A stretch of DNA of 64,000 bases. Origin: JADFQT01 sp965216025. Its GTDB lineage: Bacteria > Chloroflexota > Dehalococcoidia > Lucifugimonadales > UBA3495. The notes beneath the pieces were generated by a model, which was not told where the DNA came from, made no database searches, and saw only the letters and a list, made by a program, of their open reading frames with translations. Location of the stretch: positions 1 to 64,000 of the forward strand of contig CBDCEX010000014.1 in assembly GCA_965216025.1 (NCBI GenBank), in the 5' to 3' direction. Position numbers and translations under genes: made by a program. Shown one piece after another: positions 26,341-35,267 of this stretch. Position 1 is the first letter of the stretch, and every line of letters begins with the position of its first letter.

Positions 26341-26556
26341 ATGTCCTCTGCCAAGGAGCCAGGAATCAGTATTGAGGAATTTCGGCTAATGTCCGAACGA
26401 GCCGGTCTGGGGATGACAACTCAAGAATTGGAAGACCTGAAACCCCTCTATGACTTGTATACCCAATACACCGAAATCCTTCACTCCATAGACTTTGGGG
26501 CAGAAGAGATGGGCATGACCTTCCACCCCGACTGGCCTCCGGCCCCGCTGGCATAG
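26341..26556 (+). CDS. Small AtzG-like partner protein of the amidase
   Basis: 71 residues, ATG behind AGGGAGGG. It is predicted mostly helical: ISIEEFRLMSERAGLGMTTQ, then LEDLKPLYDLYTQYTEILHS and a P/F/W-rich tail. It is directly upstream of an amidase-signature gene (60 bases), the arrangement seen for AtzG with AtzE and GatC with GatA, where a small helical subunit wraps the amidase. The partner role is inferred from size, helices and position; sequence similarity to AtzG was not established. Confidence 0.6.
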   Translation: MSSAKEPGISIEEFRLMSERAGLGMTTQELEDLKPLYDLYTQYTEILHSIDFGAEEMGMTFHPDWPPAPLA

Positions 26557-26616
26557 CCGGGTTTCATCCGAATTAGGTCTCAAGATGGGATTCAGCCGAT
26601 TAAGGAGGCGATCAGA

Positions 26617-28026
26617 GTGGCTACCACCAACGCCGACCTCCACTATTTGACCATCAGCCAGGCGGGAGCATTGTTGCAGCGGCAGGAGTTGTCGCCGGTG
26701 GAGCTTACCCGCGCTTTCCTGGACCGTATCGAGGCCACCAACGACCAGCTGCACTCCTTTATAACCATCCTGGCGGAACAGGCCCTGGCCGACGCCCGGG
26801 TCGCCGAGGCTGAAATTCTGCAAGGTCATTACAAAGGCCCAATGCACGGCATCCCCTTTGCTCTGAAGGACCTTTACGACACCGCCGGTATTCGCACCAC
26901 CTCCGGCTCCCGCGTCGATATCGACCGGGTACCCACCGAGGACGCCACCACTACGGCCCGGCTCAAAAATGCTGGGGGGATTCTGCTGGGAAAGCTGGCC
27001 ATGCACGAGTACGCCCTGGGCGGGCCGGACTTCACCACACCCTTTGCTCCGGCGCGAAATCCCTGGAATTTGGACCACATCACCGGTGGCTCCAGCAGTG
27101 GCTCGGGCGCCGCGGTGGCCTCCGGTCAGTGCATGGGCGCCCTGGGTTCCTGCACCGGCGGCTCCATCCGAGGACCAGCCTCCCTGTGCGGCATCGTCGG
27201 AATTAAGGCCACCTACGGGAGAGTCAGCCGGGCCGGCGTGGTTACCCTCAGCTGGTCCCAGGACCACTGCGGTCCGATGACCTGGACGGTCGAGGACGCG
27301 GCTCACATGCTGGGGGTTATCGCGGGATATGACTCCAGAGATCCCACCACCAGCGCCGCGCCGGTACCCGACTACGCTGCCGGTCTTAAGCAGGACATTA
27401 AGGGGGTTACCATCGGCGTGCCCCGCCACTTCTTTTTCGCCGCCGACGGAGGGGCGAATCCGGAGACCCTGGCCGCGGTGGAAAAGGGACTGACCGTTCT
27501 AGAGGGCTTGGGCGCCCATCTGGAGGAAGTGACCATACCCAGCCTGGACTACGTGCGGGCGGCCAACACCGTAATCATGCTGAGCGAGGCCTTTGCCTTC
27601 CATGAGAAGAACCTCAAGAGCCGCGCCAACGAGTTCGGCGAGATGGTCCGAGCTCGGTTCCGCATTGGCGGCCTGCTCACGGCCAGCGACTACGTGCAGG
27701 CGCAGCGAGTCCGGAAGCTGTTTAGTCGAGAGCTGGCCCAAACCCTCCAGAAGGTGGATGTATTGGTCACCCCCACCATGACCCAGCCCGCCGCCTCCTT
27801 CGAGGGCTACGACGCTACCAGCACCGTGCGCGGTCCTAGCTTTACCGCGCCCTTCAACCTCAGCGGGCTTCCGGCAATCTCAGTACCCGGTGGGTTCACC
27901 GCCTCCGGTCTGCCCATCGGAATGCAAGTGGCGGGCAAGCCCTTTGACGAGGCGGGCATCTTTCGGGTGGCCTACTCCTACGAGCAGGCGGCTGGCTGGT
28001 TCGAGCGTAGGCCTCCATTCATGTAA
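26617..28026 (+). CDS. Amidase-signature family amidase
   Basis: 469 residues from GTG 26617 behind AAGGAGG. The Ser-cisSer-Lys triad is visible: K84 (GIPFALKDLYDTAG), S159 (HITGGSSSGSGAAVA) and S183 (GSCTGGSIRGPASLCG). C179 replaces the aspartate that is nearly constant in the G-x-D-T-G-G-S-I-R motif. It hydrolyses an amide bond in the cytoplasm; substrate unknown, and the GatA role is unlikely because gatB is absent. Likely partner: the 71-residue protein upstream. Confidence 0.92.
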   Translation: MATTNADLHYLTISQAGALLQRQELSPVELTRAFLDRIEATNDQLHSFITILAEQALADARVAEAEILQGHYKGPMHGIPFALKDLYDTAGIRTTSGSRVDIDRVPTEDATTTARLKNAGGILLGKLAMHEYALGGPDFTTPFAPARNPWNLDHITGGSSSGSGAAVASGQCMGALGSCTGGSIRGPASLCGIVGIKATYGRVSRAGVVTLSWSQDHCGPMTWTVEDAAHMLGVIAGYDSRDPTTSAAPVPDYAAGLKQDIKGVTIGVPRHFFFAADGGANPETLAAVEKGLTVLEGLGAHLEEVTIPSLDYVRAANTVIMLSEAFAFHEKNLKSRANEFGEMVRARFRIGGLLTASDYVQAQRVRKLFSRELAQTLQKVDVLVTPTMTQPAASFEGYDATSTVRGPSFTAPFNLSGLPAISVPGGFTASGLPIGMQVAGKPFDEAGIFRVAYSYEQAAGWFERRPPFM

Positions 28027-28117
28027 TACCCTTCCCGGTAGATGGGCTCCGGCCGGCCGCTCGCCGGGCGGGTCGATCCTTCATCCCTTTCTTTTTTCTT
28101 TAAGGAGGCACCAGCCG

Positions 28118-29008
28118 ATGGAACGGAACCTGGTGGGATACGGCAACAACGTTCCGCAAATTCGGTGGCCGGGCGACGCCCAGATCGCCGTTTCCCTAGT
28201 AATCAACTATGAAGAAGGCTCTGAACGCAACCCGCTGGACGGAGATCCCTTCCACGAGTCCAACGGCGAGGTTCCTTCCCCCGTCCCTCCCGCCCAACGA
28301 GACCTGTTTAACGAATCCTTCTTCGAATACGGTAGTCGCGTAGGGGTCTGGAGACTGCTGGACCTTCTGGACAAGTATCAGGTCAAAGCCACTTTTTTCT
28401 GCTGCGCCCTGGCCCTGGAGCGCAACCCGGAGGTAGCCCGTCAGGTGGTCGCCCGCGGCCACGAGGTCTGCGGCCACGGCTACCGGTGGGAAGAATACCA
28501 CCTGATGGAGCGGGAGGAGGAGCGCCAGGCCATAGCCAAGACCGTGGCGTCAATAACCCAGACTTGCGGTGAAAGGCCCCTGGGCTGGTTCACCCGATAC
28601 GGCGCCAGCGTAAATACCAGGGAACTGGTGGCGGAGGAAGGTGGGTTTTTCTACGACAGCGGTTCGTTCAGCGACGACCTGCCTTACTTTGTGACGGTGA
28701 GGGAAAGGCCCTGGCTGGTCCTTCCCTACAGCATGGAAACCAACGACGCCCGGTTCTGGCGGGGCGGCCTGGTTAGCACCGGAGATTTTTACGAATATCT
28801 GAAGGACACCTTCGACTGCCTCTACGAAGAGGGGCGCACTCGCCCGAAGATGATGTCCGTGGGGCTGCACTGCCGCATCGCCGGCCGGCCGGCTAGATCC
28901 CGCGCCGTGGAGTGGTTCCTGCAGTACGCCAGCAGCTTCCCCAAGGTCTGGATGGCCCGCAGAGTGGACATCGCCAGGTGGTGGCTGGAGCACTACGGGC
29001 AGAGTTGA
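28118..29008 (+). CDS. Polysaccharide-deacetylase family protein (PuuE/allantoinase-like)
   Basis: 296 residues from ATG 28118 behind TAAGGAGG. NodB-homology features of the PuuE-like branch: QIAVSLVINYEEGSERNPLD, KATFFCCALALERNPEVARQ, HEVCGHGYRWEEYHLM and SVGLHCRIAGRPARS near the end. PuuE-like enzymes cut cyclic or linear amides (allantoin, ureides) rather than sugars. This fits the amidase 90 bases upstream as a possible two-step amide degradation, which is inferred. Confidence 0.87.
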   Translation: MERNLVGYGNNVPQIRWPGDAQIAVSLVINYEEGSERNPLDGDPFHESNGEVPSPVPPAQRDLFNESFFEYGSRVGVWRLLDLLDKYQVKATFFCCALALERNPEVARQVVARGHEVCGHGYRWEEYHLMEREEERQAIAKTVASITQTCGERPLGWFTRYGASVNTRELVAEEGGFFYDSGSFSDDLPYFVTVRERPWLVLPYSMETNDARFWRGGLVSTGDFYEYLKDTFDCLYEEGRTRPKMMSVGLHCRIAGRPARSRAVEWFLQYASSFPKVWMARRVDIARWWLEHYGQS

Positions 29009-29181
29009 CGCCCCTGCATCAACCAACTGCTGAAGACAAAAGCGCGGCGAGGCCTGACGCGGGTGATGTTGAGGGAGCGGTTCCGATTTTCGGTTCTGCC
29101 GCCCAAGTCCAAGTAATCGGGCCCGAAGGGGCAAGCTTCTCTTGTTTCGGCGGCTCCTTTGTTAATTTAGAAGGATGAAAG

Positions 29182-29520
29182 ATGAGTGCCAACATCACCG
29201 GCTGGATGCTGATGGATTGGGATGGGTTTGACCTTGCCTGGTTTGATCTGCTGCTGGACCGGGGAGCCGGCAACCATTTCGCGCCAATACCAATTTCAAT
29301 ACCAGATCAAAAATATGCTCCGGCCGAGACTTTGATCAATTGGCTGAGTGGCGGCGATCCCATCAGGGTGTCTTACAAGCGATGGGATGAGCTCACCAAA
29401 GAAGACCTGGCGATTGTGAAATTGCATCTGGAAGCAGGGAAAGAACACGCGGAGTCCGTGGTCAGCAGTCTGGAAGAGGAGCTGGAAGAATTGGAGTCCG
29501 TCCGGAATTCGCTTTCATAG
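29182..29520 (+). CDS. Hypothetical protein with C-terminal coiled coil
   Basis: 112 residues; ATG behind AAGGATGAAAG. The N-terminal part (NITGWMLMDWDGFDLAWFDL) is aromatic-rich. Residues about 75-112 are a strong heptad-like helix (VSSLEEELEELESVRNSL). Not recognised. It lies in a run of same-strand genes after the deacetylase. Confidence 0.6.
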   Translation: MSANITGWMLMDWDGFDLAWFDLLLDRGAGNHFAPIPISIPDQKYAPAETLINWLSGGDPIRVSYKRWDELTKEDLAIVKLHLEAGKEHAESVVSSLEEELEELESVRNSLS

Positions 29521-29558
29521 CGACGGTCTAGTCGCTTCGGCTTGGTAAGGAGGCGCAA

Positions 29559-29684
29559 TTGGCGGAGCAGATAGTTGTAGTAATGGTCGATAGGCTGGAT
29601 CCCCAGTACCTGGATGGCGAAATCTACCCTGTAACGGCTACGCTTCTCGGGTCAATACTGGAAATCAGAGAGGTTTTTCCATGA
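29559..29684 (+). CDS. Small 41-residue ORF coupled to the aldo/keto reductase
   Basis: TTG at 29559 follows TAAGGAGG by five bases. The 41 codons (MAEQIVVVMVDRLDPQYLDG at the start) end in TGA at 29682-29684, which overlaps the ATG of the next gene (ATGA). The strong ribosome binding site and stop/start overlap support translation, either as a real small protein or as a leader that loads ribosomes onto the reductase gene. It has no known family that I recognise. Confidence 0.55.
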   Translation: MAEQIVVVMVDRLDPQYLDGEIYPVTATLLGSILEIREVFP

Positions 29685-30700
29685 CCCTCCCGCCAGAGAG
29701 CCGAACGCAACTCACTCCTGACCTGAACATATGCCGGGTCTTGAACGGCATGTGGCAGGTTTCCGGCGGCCATGGGGCTATCGACCCCTCCGCGGCTATA
29801 GCCAGCATGCTTGAGCATCAGCGGGCAGGCTTCACCACCTGGGATTTGGCCGACCACTACGGCCCGGCCGAGGACTTTATTGGCCAGTTCCGGCAGCGAA
29901 TGGCATCATCTCAGGGCGTGGACAGCCTGTCATCGATCCAGGCTTTCACCAAATGGGTACCCCGTCCCGGCCCAATGACTCGCCAGCTGGTGGAGCAAAA
30001 CGTGGACCTTTCCCTGCGGCGCATGGACGTGCCGGCCCTGGACCTGCTGCAGTTCCATTGGTGGGACTACGGCGACGACAGATACTTGGATGCTCTGGAA
30101 CACCTATCCGCTCTTCGGGACCAGGGCAAAATCCGTCACCTCGCCCTGACCAATTTCGACACCGAGCATCTAAAGCTAATTGGGGAGCGAGGCATAAAAA
30201 TAGTTTCCAACCAGGTCCAATTTTCGCTAATCGACCGGCGTCCCGAAGTGGCCATGGCCCAGTATTGCAGGGAGCAGGATATTCAGCTGCTCGCCTACGG
30301 AACCGTCTGCGGAGGACTGCTGACGTCCAGGTATTTGGGCCAGCCGGAACCGAGCCGGCCCGAGTTGACCACGGCCAGCCTGGGCAAATACAAGCAGATG
30401 ATCGACGCCTGGGGAGGCTGGCAGCTTTTCCAGGAGCTTCTGTCCGTGCTCCAATACCTAGCCACCGCCAAGCAGGCCAGCATTGCCAATGTGGCGGTGA
30501 AGTACGTCTTGGACCGTCCCGCCGTGGCCGGAGCCATCTTGGGCGTCCGGCTCGGCGCTTCAGACCACCTGGCCGACAGCGCCAGGGTCTTCGACATTAC
30601 CCTGGAGGCGGCGGATTACGACCGCCTGGAGTCGGTGCTCGGGCGAGCGAAGGACCTGTACCAAATAATTGGAGACTGCGGCGATGAATACCGGCGCTGA
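29681..30700 (+). CDS. Aldo/keto reductase family protein
   Basis: 339 residues with the (beta/alpha)8 AKR pattern. The tetrad seems to be D and Y in TTWDLADHYGPAEDF, K in FTKWVPRPG and H in LLQFHWWDYGDDRYLD. The cofactor-side segment is LLAYGTVCGGLLTSRYLG, and PAVAGAILGVRLGASDHL lies near the end. It reduces carbonyls with NAD(P)H. Its ATG overlaps the stop of a 41-residue ORF, so its translation is probably coupled. Confidence 0.88.
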   Translation: MTLPPESRTQLTPDLNICRVLNGMWQVSGGHGAIDPSAAIASMLEHQRAGFTTWDLADHYGPAEDFIGQFRQRMASSQGVDSLSSIQAFTKWVPRPGPMTRQLVEQNVDLSLRRMDVPALDLLQFHWWDYGDDRYLDALEHLSALRDQGKIRHLALTNFDTEHLKLIGERGIKIVSNQVQFSLIDRRPEVAMAQYCREQDIQLLAYGTVCGGLLTSRYLGQPEPSRPELTTASLGKYKQMIDAWGGWQLFQELLSVLQYLATAKQASIANVAVKYVLDRPAVAGAILGVRLGASDHLADSARVFDITLEAADYDRLESVLGRAKDLYQIIGDCGDEYRR

Positions 30701-30838
30701 GGTTAGAATTAGTTTCCTAATGCCGGGGGCCTCTCTCTGATTACCCCGCCTGCCCCGGTTGAAGATCTGAGGACACAGAGTTGGTTGATGGCCGAATCCG
30801 ACCGAATTAGAGGGGACCCATGCGATTCAGAGGTTCAC

Positions 30839-31312
30839 TCAGAGTGGGATGATTTCGCCTTTGATGGATGTCGGGGTCAGGTTGAGCACTCCCACGGACG
30901 GGACTAGCTTGAAGCGGCGCTTCCCAGCCGCGCCGGGGTTGAAGAATAGAATATTACCCCACTCTTGTTGGTAGGCGATATGGCTGTGTCCGTAGACCAC
31001 GACCTCTATTCCAGACTGCCGGTACTCGTCAAGAACCAGATCCGTATCCCGTTTCGGCGGTTTTAACTCGTGGGTCAGGAAGAAACGCCTGCCCTCCAAT
31101 TCGAAGGTTTGCTCTAGTGGATTCCGCGAGGTAGGCCCCTCCCGGTCCACATTGCCCCGCACTGTGGTCACCGCGGCGATGCGCTCCAATTCATCAATGA
31201 TTCGTTCATCGCCGATGTCTCCCGCGTGAAGGATGTGGTCCACACCCTGTAGCTGGTGAAGCGCCCGGGGGTCCATGTACCCGTGAGTGTCGGAGATAAC
31301 GCCTACCAACAT
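30839..31312 (-). CDS. YfcE-type metallophosphoesterase
   Basis: About 157 residues. The start is taken as ATG 31312 (GGAGA lies nine bases upstream); the ATG at 31327 would add five residues. Metal-site motifs of the calcineurin fold: VGVISDTHGYMD, ILHAGDIGDERI, VRGNVDREG, FFLTHELKPPK and VVYGHSHIAYQQEW with NPGAAGKRRF. YfcE/MJ0936 relatives are small manganese phosphodiesterases. It points toward the aldo/keto reductase gene and ends 138 bases from it. Confidence 0.9.
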   Translation of the reverse strand: MLVGVISDTHGYMDPRALHQLQGVDHILHAGDIGDERIIDELERIAAVTTVRGNVDREGPTSRNPLEQTFELEGRRFFLTHELKPPKRDTDLVLDEYRQSGIEVVVYGHSHIAYQQEWGNILFFNPGAAGKRRFKLVPSVGVLNLTPTSIKGEIIPL

Positions 31313-31559
31313 TCTATTTGTCTCCATGATTCAGGTTTGGCAGTACAGCCCTGGCCTCTGGAGCTGCTCCGCGTTAGATCCGCCGCCGCTGGCTCCTTTC
31401 GCAGAGTTTACACCGGATAGGGTCCGATTTGGCACCTGGTATTTTTCGCCCCGCCCGGCAAATTCCACTTCGGCTTTGGTTTAGATTCGCAGCCGCAGCT
31501 TGAAAAGCACCAGCTATTCTCGTATTGTGCCAGCAGCTTTGTCACCTGGAGGCAGCAGA

Positions 31560-32321
31560 ATGGCCGACCTAGAGCAGTACGCTAACAAGTATCAGCATGT
31601 CCGCATGGAACGTCGAGAGGGAATTCTCCAGATAACCCTCCACAGCGATGGCGAGTCTCTTCAGTGGGGGGCGGGACCCCATCGGGAGTTACCCCAGGCG
31701 TTTCGGGATATCGGCAGTGACCCCGAAAACCGAGTAATCATTATGACCGGCGTGGGCGACGTCTTCACCGGACCTGCGGGCAGTGCCGAGACCCGACCCA
31801 AGAGAACACCTGCTGAATGGGACATCACCTATTGGGAGGGTAAGCAATTGCAGATGAATTTGCTTGATATCGAGGTGCCAATGATTAGCGCCATCAATGG
31901 CCCAGCTTTGCGCCATTCCGAGTTGCCGTTGCTCTGCGATATCGTCCTGGCCGCTGAGGAAGTCACCTTTCAGGATTCCGGGCACTTCGTCAACGGGCTG
32001 ATTCCTGGCGATGGGATGCACATCATCTATCCGCTGTTGATGGGGATGAACCGAGGCCGTTATTTTCTGCTGACGGGACAAACCCTTTCTGCCAAGGAGG
32101 CTCAGGAACTGGGCTTGGTGAATGAGGTTTTGTCGAGTCCGGATTTGTTACCCCGGGCGTGGCAGTTGGCGGAGCAACTGGCGCAGCAGCCTCCGCTGGT
32201 GCTCCGGTACACCCGAGTATTGCTAACCCAGCACATCAAACGATTGATGCAGGATTTGCTGGGATATGGCCTGGCGTTGGAGGGGCTGGGCTCGGCGCAA
32301 GACAAACTGGATCAGGGCTAG
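31560..32321 (+). CDS. Enoyl-CoA hydratase/isomerase family protein
   Basis: 253 residues from ATG 31560 behind TGGAGG. Crotonase features: ILQITLHSDGESLQWGAGPH, NRVIIMTGVGDVFTGPAGSA, VPMISAINGPALRHSELPLL (oxyanion loop; the usual G-G is R-H) and GLIPGDGMHIIYPLLMGMN. The catalytic glutamates of true hydratases are not obvious, so it may be a hydrolase or C-C lyase of the superfamily. It stands alone on its strand before the ThDP enzyme. Confidence 0.82.
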   Translation: MADLEQYANKYQHVRMERREGILQITLHSDGESLQWGAGPHRELPQAFRDIGSDPENRVIIMTGVGDVFTGPAGSAETRPKRTPAEWDITYWEGKQLQMNLLDIEVPMISAINGPALRHSELPLLCDIVLAAEEVTFQDSGHFVNGLIPGDGMHIIYPLLMGMNRGRYFLLTGQTLSAKEAQELGLVNEVLSSPDLLPRAWQLAEQLAQQPPLVLRYTRVLLTQHIKRLMQDLLGYGLALEGLGSAQDKLDQG

Positions 32322-32717
32322 CGAGGAATGATGCTGCGTGGAAACCAAGCCCCTATTGGCCTCGCTTCGGCCGCAACGTCGGGTCGGAAGGGTTTCCCTT
32401 TTTGGGCCTTTAGTTTTACTAACCATTAGCGGGTTAGAATGTTCTTGTAGCCAAGGAGGAGTGCTTGCCCACGGTAACTTGGAGGCTCAGTTCCAACCTG
32501 CACCGTGGTACGTGGTAGTATTTACCGAAATCCCCAAGATCTTCGGGACGGGCTGGCAAATCCAATAGCCCCGTTCAGCTGCACGCTAACGCCAGAGGGA
32601 TGGCGTTATACTTGGGGCTGGGACTCGACAGGAGTCAGGATAAGTTTTGGTAATAAACTCTTTATCACCCAAACGTACCAACCATCACTCCAGCTTTCCA
32701 ATCGAGGAGGTAAATTC
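32322..32717. other. Intergenic region and long leader before the ThDP enzyme
   Basis: About 395 bases. A weak hairpin (AAGGG.TTT.CCCTT then T's, near 32389-32404) could end the hydratase transcript. An AAGGAGG at about 32452 is followed only by a 17-codon TTG frame. The rest of the leader is not assigned to any riboswitch class. Confidence 0.4.
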
Positions 32718-34388
32718 ATGCCAAGAATGACCGGTGCGCAATTCATGGTTGAGACGATGAAAGAATATGGCGTGTCCCACGTTTTCTATATGCCAATGAT
32801 TGTGACCAGGGCGCTGATGGAAATGGAGAAGGTGGGTATTCGCCGGATAATGACCCACAGCGAAAAGGCCGCGGCGTATATGGCCGACGGCTACGCCCGA
32901 GCGGCCCACCGTCCCGCAGTATGCATGTCCCAAAACGTGGGAGCCGCCAACCTGGCTGCCGGGCTGCAGGACGCCTACCTGGGTTGCTCTCCGGTGGTAG
33001 CGATAACCGGTAGAGCGGCGCCGATGAATCAGTATCGCCACAACTACCAGGAGATCGACCACGTCCAACCCTTTAACGCAGTTACCAAATACAATGCCAT
33101 GGTAGATAGCGCCGACCAGCTGCCTCTGCTGCTACGCCAGGCCTTCCGGTCGGCCACTTCCGGCACACCCGGTCCGGCACACCTGGACCTCCTGAGCAGC
33201 AACGGAAGCGCGATTATGGACGCGGAGGCGGATCTGGAGGTAATAGTAGAGGCGCCCTTCGCCCACGTTCCTCCCTTTCGAGGTGAGCCGGAAATGGAGA
33301 TGATACGGGATGCCGCCAGAGTTTTGACCAGCGCCCGGCGCCCGGTGATCATCGCCGGTGGGGGAGTGACCTCTTCCCAGGCTCAGCGAGAGGTGGTGGA
33401 GCTGGCCGAGATGCTCTCAATTCCAGTGGCCACTTCCCTTAACGCTAAGGGGACCATATCCGACGACCATCCCCTGTCCGTAGGCGTATGCGGTACCTAT
33501 TCCCGCCGCTGCGCCAACCAGGTAGTCTCGGAGGCGGACCTGGTTTTCTTCATCGGGAGCCACACCGGCAGCCAGGTAACCACTGAATGGCAGATACCAG
33601 CCCTGGGGACACCGGTGGTACAGCTGGACATTGACCCCGCTGAGTTGGGGCGCAGCTACCCGATTCAGGTGGGCCTTCAGGGAGATGCCCGAGCCTCGCT
33701 GCGCAAATTGATCGAAGCCATGGAACCGCTGGGGCCCCGTACCGAGTGGGTCGCCCGGGCGCAAGAACTGGTCCGGGACTGGCGGGAGTCGGTGGCAACC
33801 CAGGTCAATTCGGATGTCTCCCCCGTTCGTCCGGAACGACTATGCAAGGAAATCACCGAATGGATGCCCTCCGATGCCGTCCTGGTAACGGACACCGGCC
33901 ATTCTGGCATTTGGACCGGCACCATGGTTGACTCAAAGACCCCGGAGCAGATGTTTCTGCGTTGCGCCGGCTCGCTGGGCTGGGCCTTTCCGGCGGCCAT
34001 GGGGGCCAAGTGTGCCCTGCCGGACCGACCGGTGATGTGCTTCACCGGTGACGGCGGTTTCTGGTATCACCTTTCCGAGTTGGAGACTGCCGCCCGCTAC
34101 GGCATCAACACGGTGACCGTGGTCAACAACAACCACTCTTTGAACCAGGAAAAGCGCGGCAACGAACGCTATTATCAGGGAGAATCGGGAAACTCGGACG
34201 AACTGTGGATTTTCCCGGATACCGACTTCGCGAAATTGGCTCAGGATATGGGGTGCTTCGGAATCCGGGTTGATCAACCCAATCAAATTCAGCCTGCCAT
34301 CGAAGAGGCGATAGCGTCGGGCAAGCCCGCCGTGGTTGACGTGGTTTCAGCCATCGAGGGCATCGCCGAGCGGGCCTGGACCCCGTGA
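32718..34388 (+). CDS. Thiamine-diphosphate-dependent enzyme (acetolactate-synthase-like)
   Basis: 556 residues from ATG 32718, behind GAGGAGG. Three-domain ThDP enzyme: PYR domain with the activating glutamate E49 (IRRIMTHSEKAAAYMADGYA), a middle domain with RRPVIIAGGGVTSSQAQREV, and a C-terminal PP domain with the GDG...NN motif (CFTGDGGFWYHLSELETAAR, VVNNNHSLNQE). Relatives include acetolactate synthase, benzoylformate decarboxylase and sulfoacetaldehyde acetyltransferase; the precise reaction is unclear. It has no regulatory-subunit gene nearby, which argues against a biosynthetic IlvB. Confidence 0.88.
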   Translation: MPRMTGAQFMVETMKEYGVSHVFYMPMIVTRALMEMEKVGIRRIMTHSEKAAAYMADGYARAAHRPAVCMSQNVGAANLAAGLQDAYLGCSPVVAITGRAAPMNQYRHNYQEIDHVQPFNAVTKYNAMVDSADQLPLLLRQAFRSATSGTPGPAHLDLLSSNGSAIMDAEADLEVIVEAPFAHVPPFRGEPEMEMIRDAARVLTSARRPVIIAGGGVTSSQAQREVVELAEMLSIPVATSLNAKGTISDDHPLSVGVCGTYSRRCANQVVSEADLVFFIGSHTGSQVTTEWQIPALGTPVVQLDIDPAELGRSYPIQVGLQGDARASLRKLIEAMEPLGPRTEWVARAQELVRDWRESVATQVNSDVSPVRPERLCKEITEWMPSDAVLVTDTGHSGIWTGTMVDSKTPEQMFLRCAGSLGWAFPAAMGAKCALPDRPVMCFTGDGGFWYHLSELETAARYGINTVTVVNNNHSLNQEKRGNERYYQGESGNSDELWIFPDTDFAKLAQDMGCFGIRVDQPNQIQPAIEEAIASGKPAVVDVVSAIEGIAERAWTP

Positions 34389-34400
34389 TGCCTATTTCAT

Positions 34401-34530
34401 TGTGATACCAAGTCTGCCTTAAGGCCGCATGGAAGTTCTGGGTTATTCCAATGGGGCACGGCATGACGTGCCCCTACTAGATCAGGGGCCATACCTGGAG
34501 ATGCGCTCTTCATTTGGATTTGGTATCACA
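34401..34530. mobile_element. 130-bp miniature element, copy A
   Basis: The ends are inverted: TGTGATACCAA at the left and TTGGTATCACA at the right, with a TA inside each that could be an IS630-type target. The interior (AGTCTGCC, GGTTATTC, GGAGATGCGCTCTTCATT) is shared with copy B at 38661-38756. The right end resembles that of the element at 47767-47996 (CCAAATCCAAAT). It overlaps the last codons of the gene at 34510-34965. Confidence 0.75.
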
Positions 34531-34965
34531 GCTAATAAACTTATCGTCCAGCAGAAGTCTCCTCCCGAATTCAGCGCCGCCTTTGCCCTTAGACGAATAG
34601 AGAACTACTCTCGCGTGGTATTCCTCTCCAGAAGTTTGGGGACCCCAATCTTGATGGACCCAGACGGACGCTGTTCCCTTATCGATAGTTACATTTGTGT
34701 AACCTGCCAGCCGAATGCCCGTGCCAGTTTCGTCCTCTCCCCAGAGGAACAACCGAACGTATCCCTTCTTGTGGGCGTAAGCCTTACTATCCCAGCTAAA
34801 ATCTGTCGTGAGATCGCAGCTGGCTGCGCCTTTTAAGGTGTGGGAATAATAGTCCGACGGCCTAGCCGCTTCCACTGCCCTGCTACCAAAAAACCCCGCC
34901 AATAAACCGAGACCTATAACGCCGAGCACTACCAATCCACTGAGCATGCCGAGTCTGTATCTCAT
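34510..34965 (-). CDS. Hypothetical exported or membrane-anchored protein
   Basis: 151 residues. The N-terminus MRYRLGMLSGLVVLGVIGLG plus LLAGFFGSRAVEA is a signal peptide or single membrane anchor. The remainder (YYSHTLKGAASCDLTTDF, VRLFLWGEDETGTGIRLAGY) looks like a beta-rich secreted domain with two cysteines that could pair. The last codons (CDTKSK) and the TGA lie inside the miniature element at 34401-34530, so the native C-terminus was replaced on insertion. Not recognised. Confidence 0.65.
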   Translation of the reverse strand: MRYRLGMLSGLVVLGVIGLGLLAGFFGSRAVEAARPSDYYSHTLKGAASCDLTTDFSWDSKAYAHKKGYVRLFLWGEDETGTGIRLAGYTNVTIDKGTASVWVHQDWGPQTSGEEYHARVVLYSSKGKGGAEFGRRLLLDDKFISCDTKSK

Positions 34966-35263
34966 GACCTAACGCACCTACTAACAAACTCCCTCAACAT
35001 AAGGCATTGGCCTCACGGATTCGTCTCATATAGACGTATCAGCATAAGGCATTGGCCTAGGTAACAAAAAGCTCATTCTTGTCGATATTATGTTGGGAAA
35101 ACCGAGCAGCTTGCTGTGGTTGTGCTTAATTCGTGATTTTACACAGCTAACCTTTCGTGAATAAGCATTGTTAGGAATGGTTGGATATATCCCCGGATGA
35201 TGGAGGGCAGCCGCAGGCTGGGTTCTAGAAATGCTGGCTAGTTAATGCGAGTACTCAAGACCC
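34966..35263. repeat. Intergenic region with a 16-bp direct repeat
   Basis: CATAAGGCATTGGCCT occurs at 34998-35013 and again at 35043-35058, 45 bases apart (about four helical turns), just upstream of the exported-protein gene on the minus strand. The spacing suits a pair of operator sites on one helix face. Nothing else is recognised up to the IS701 copy. Confidence 0.5.
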
Positions 35264-35267
35264 CTAG

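Noticed and set aside
26386..27429. 347-codon minus-strand ORF
   Set aside because: Antisense to the amidase and its partner gene, glycine-rich, no start signal; codon-bias shadow.
32452..32517. Leader peptide before the ThDP enzyme
   Set aside because: The 17-codon TTG frame after AAGGAGG has no regulatory codon run and no attenuator hairpin was found.
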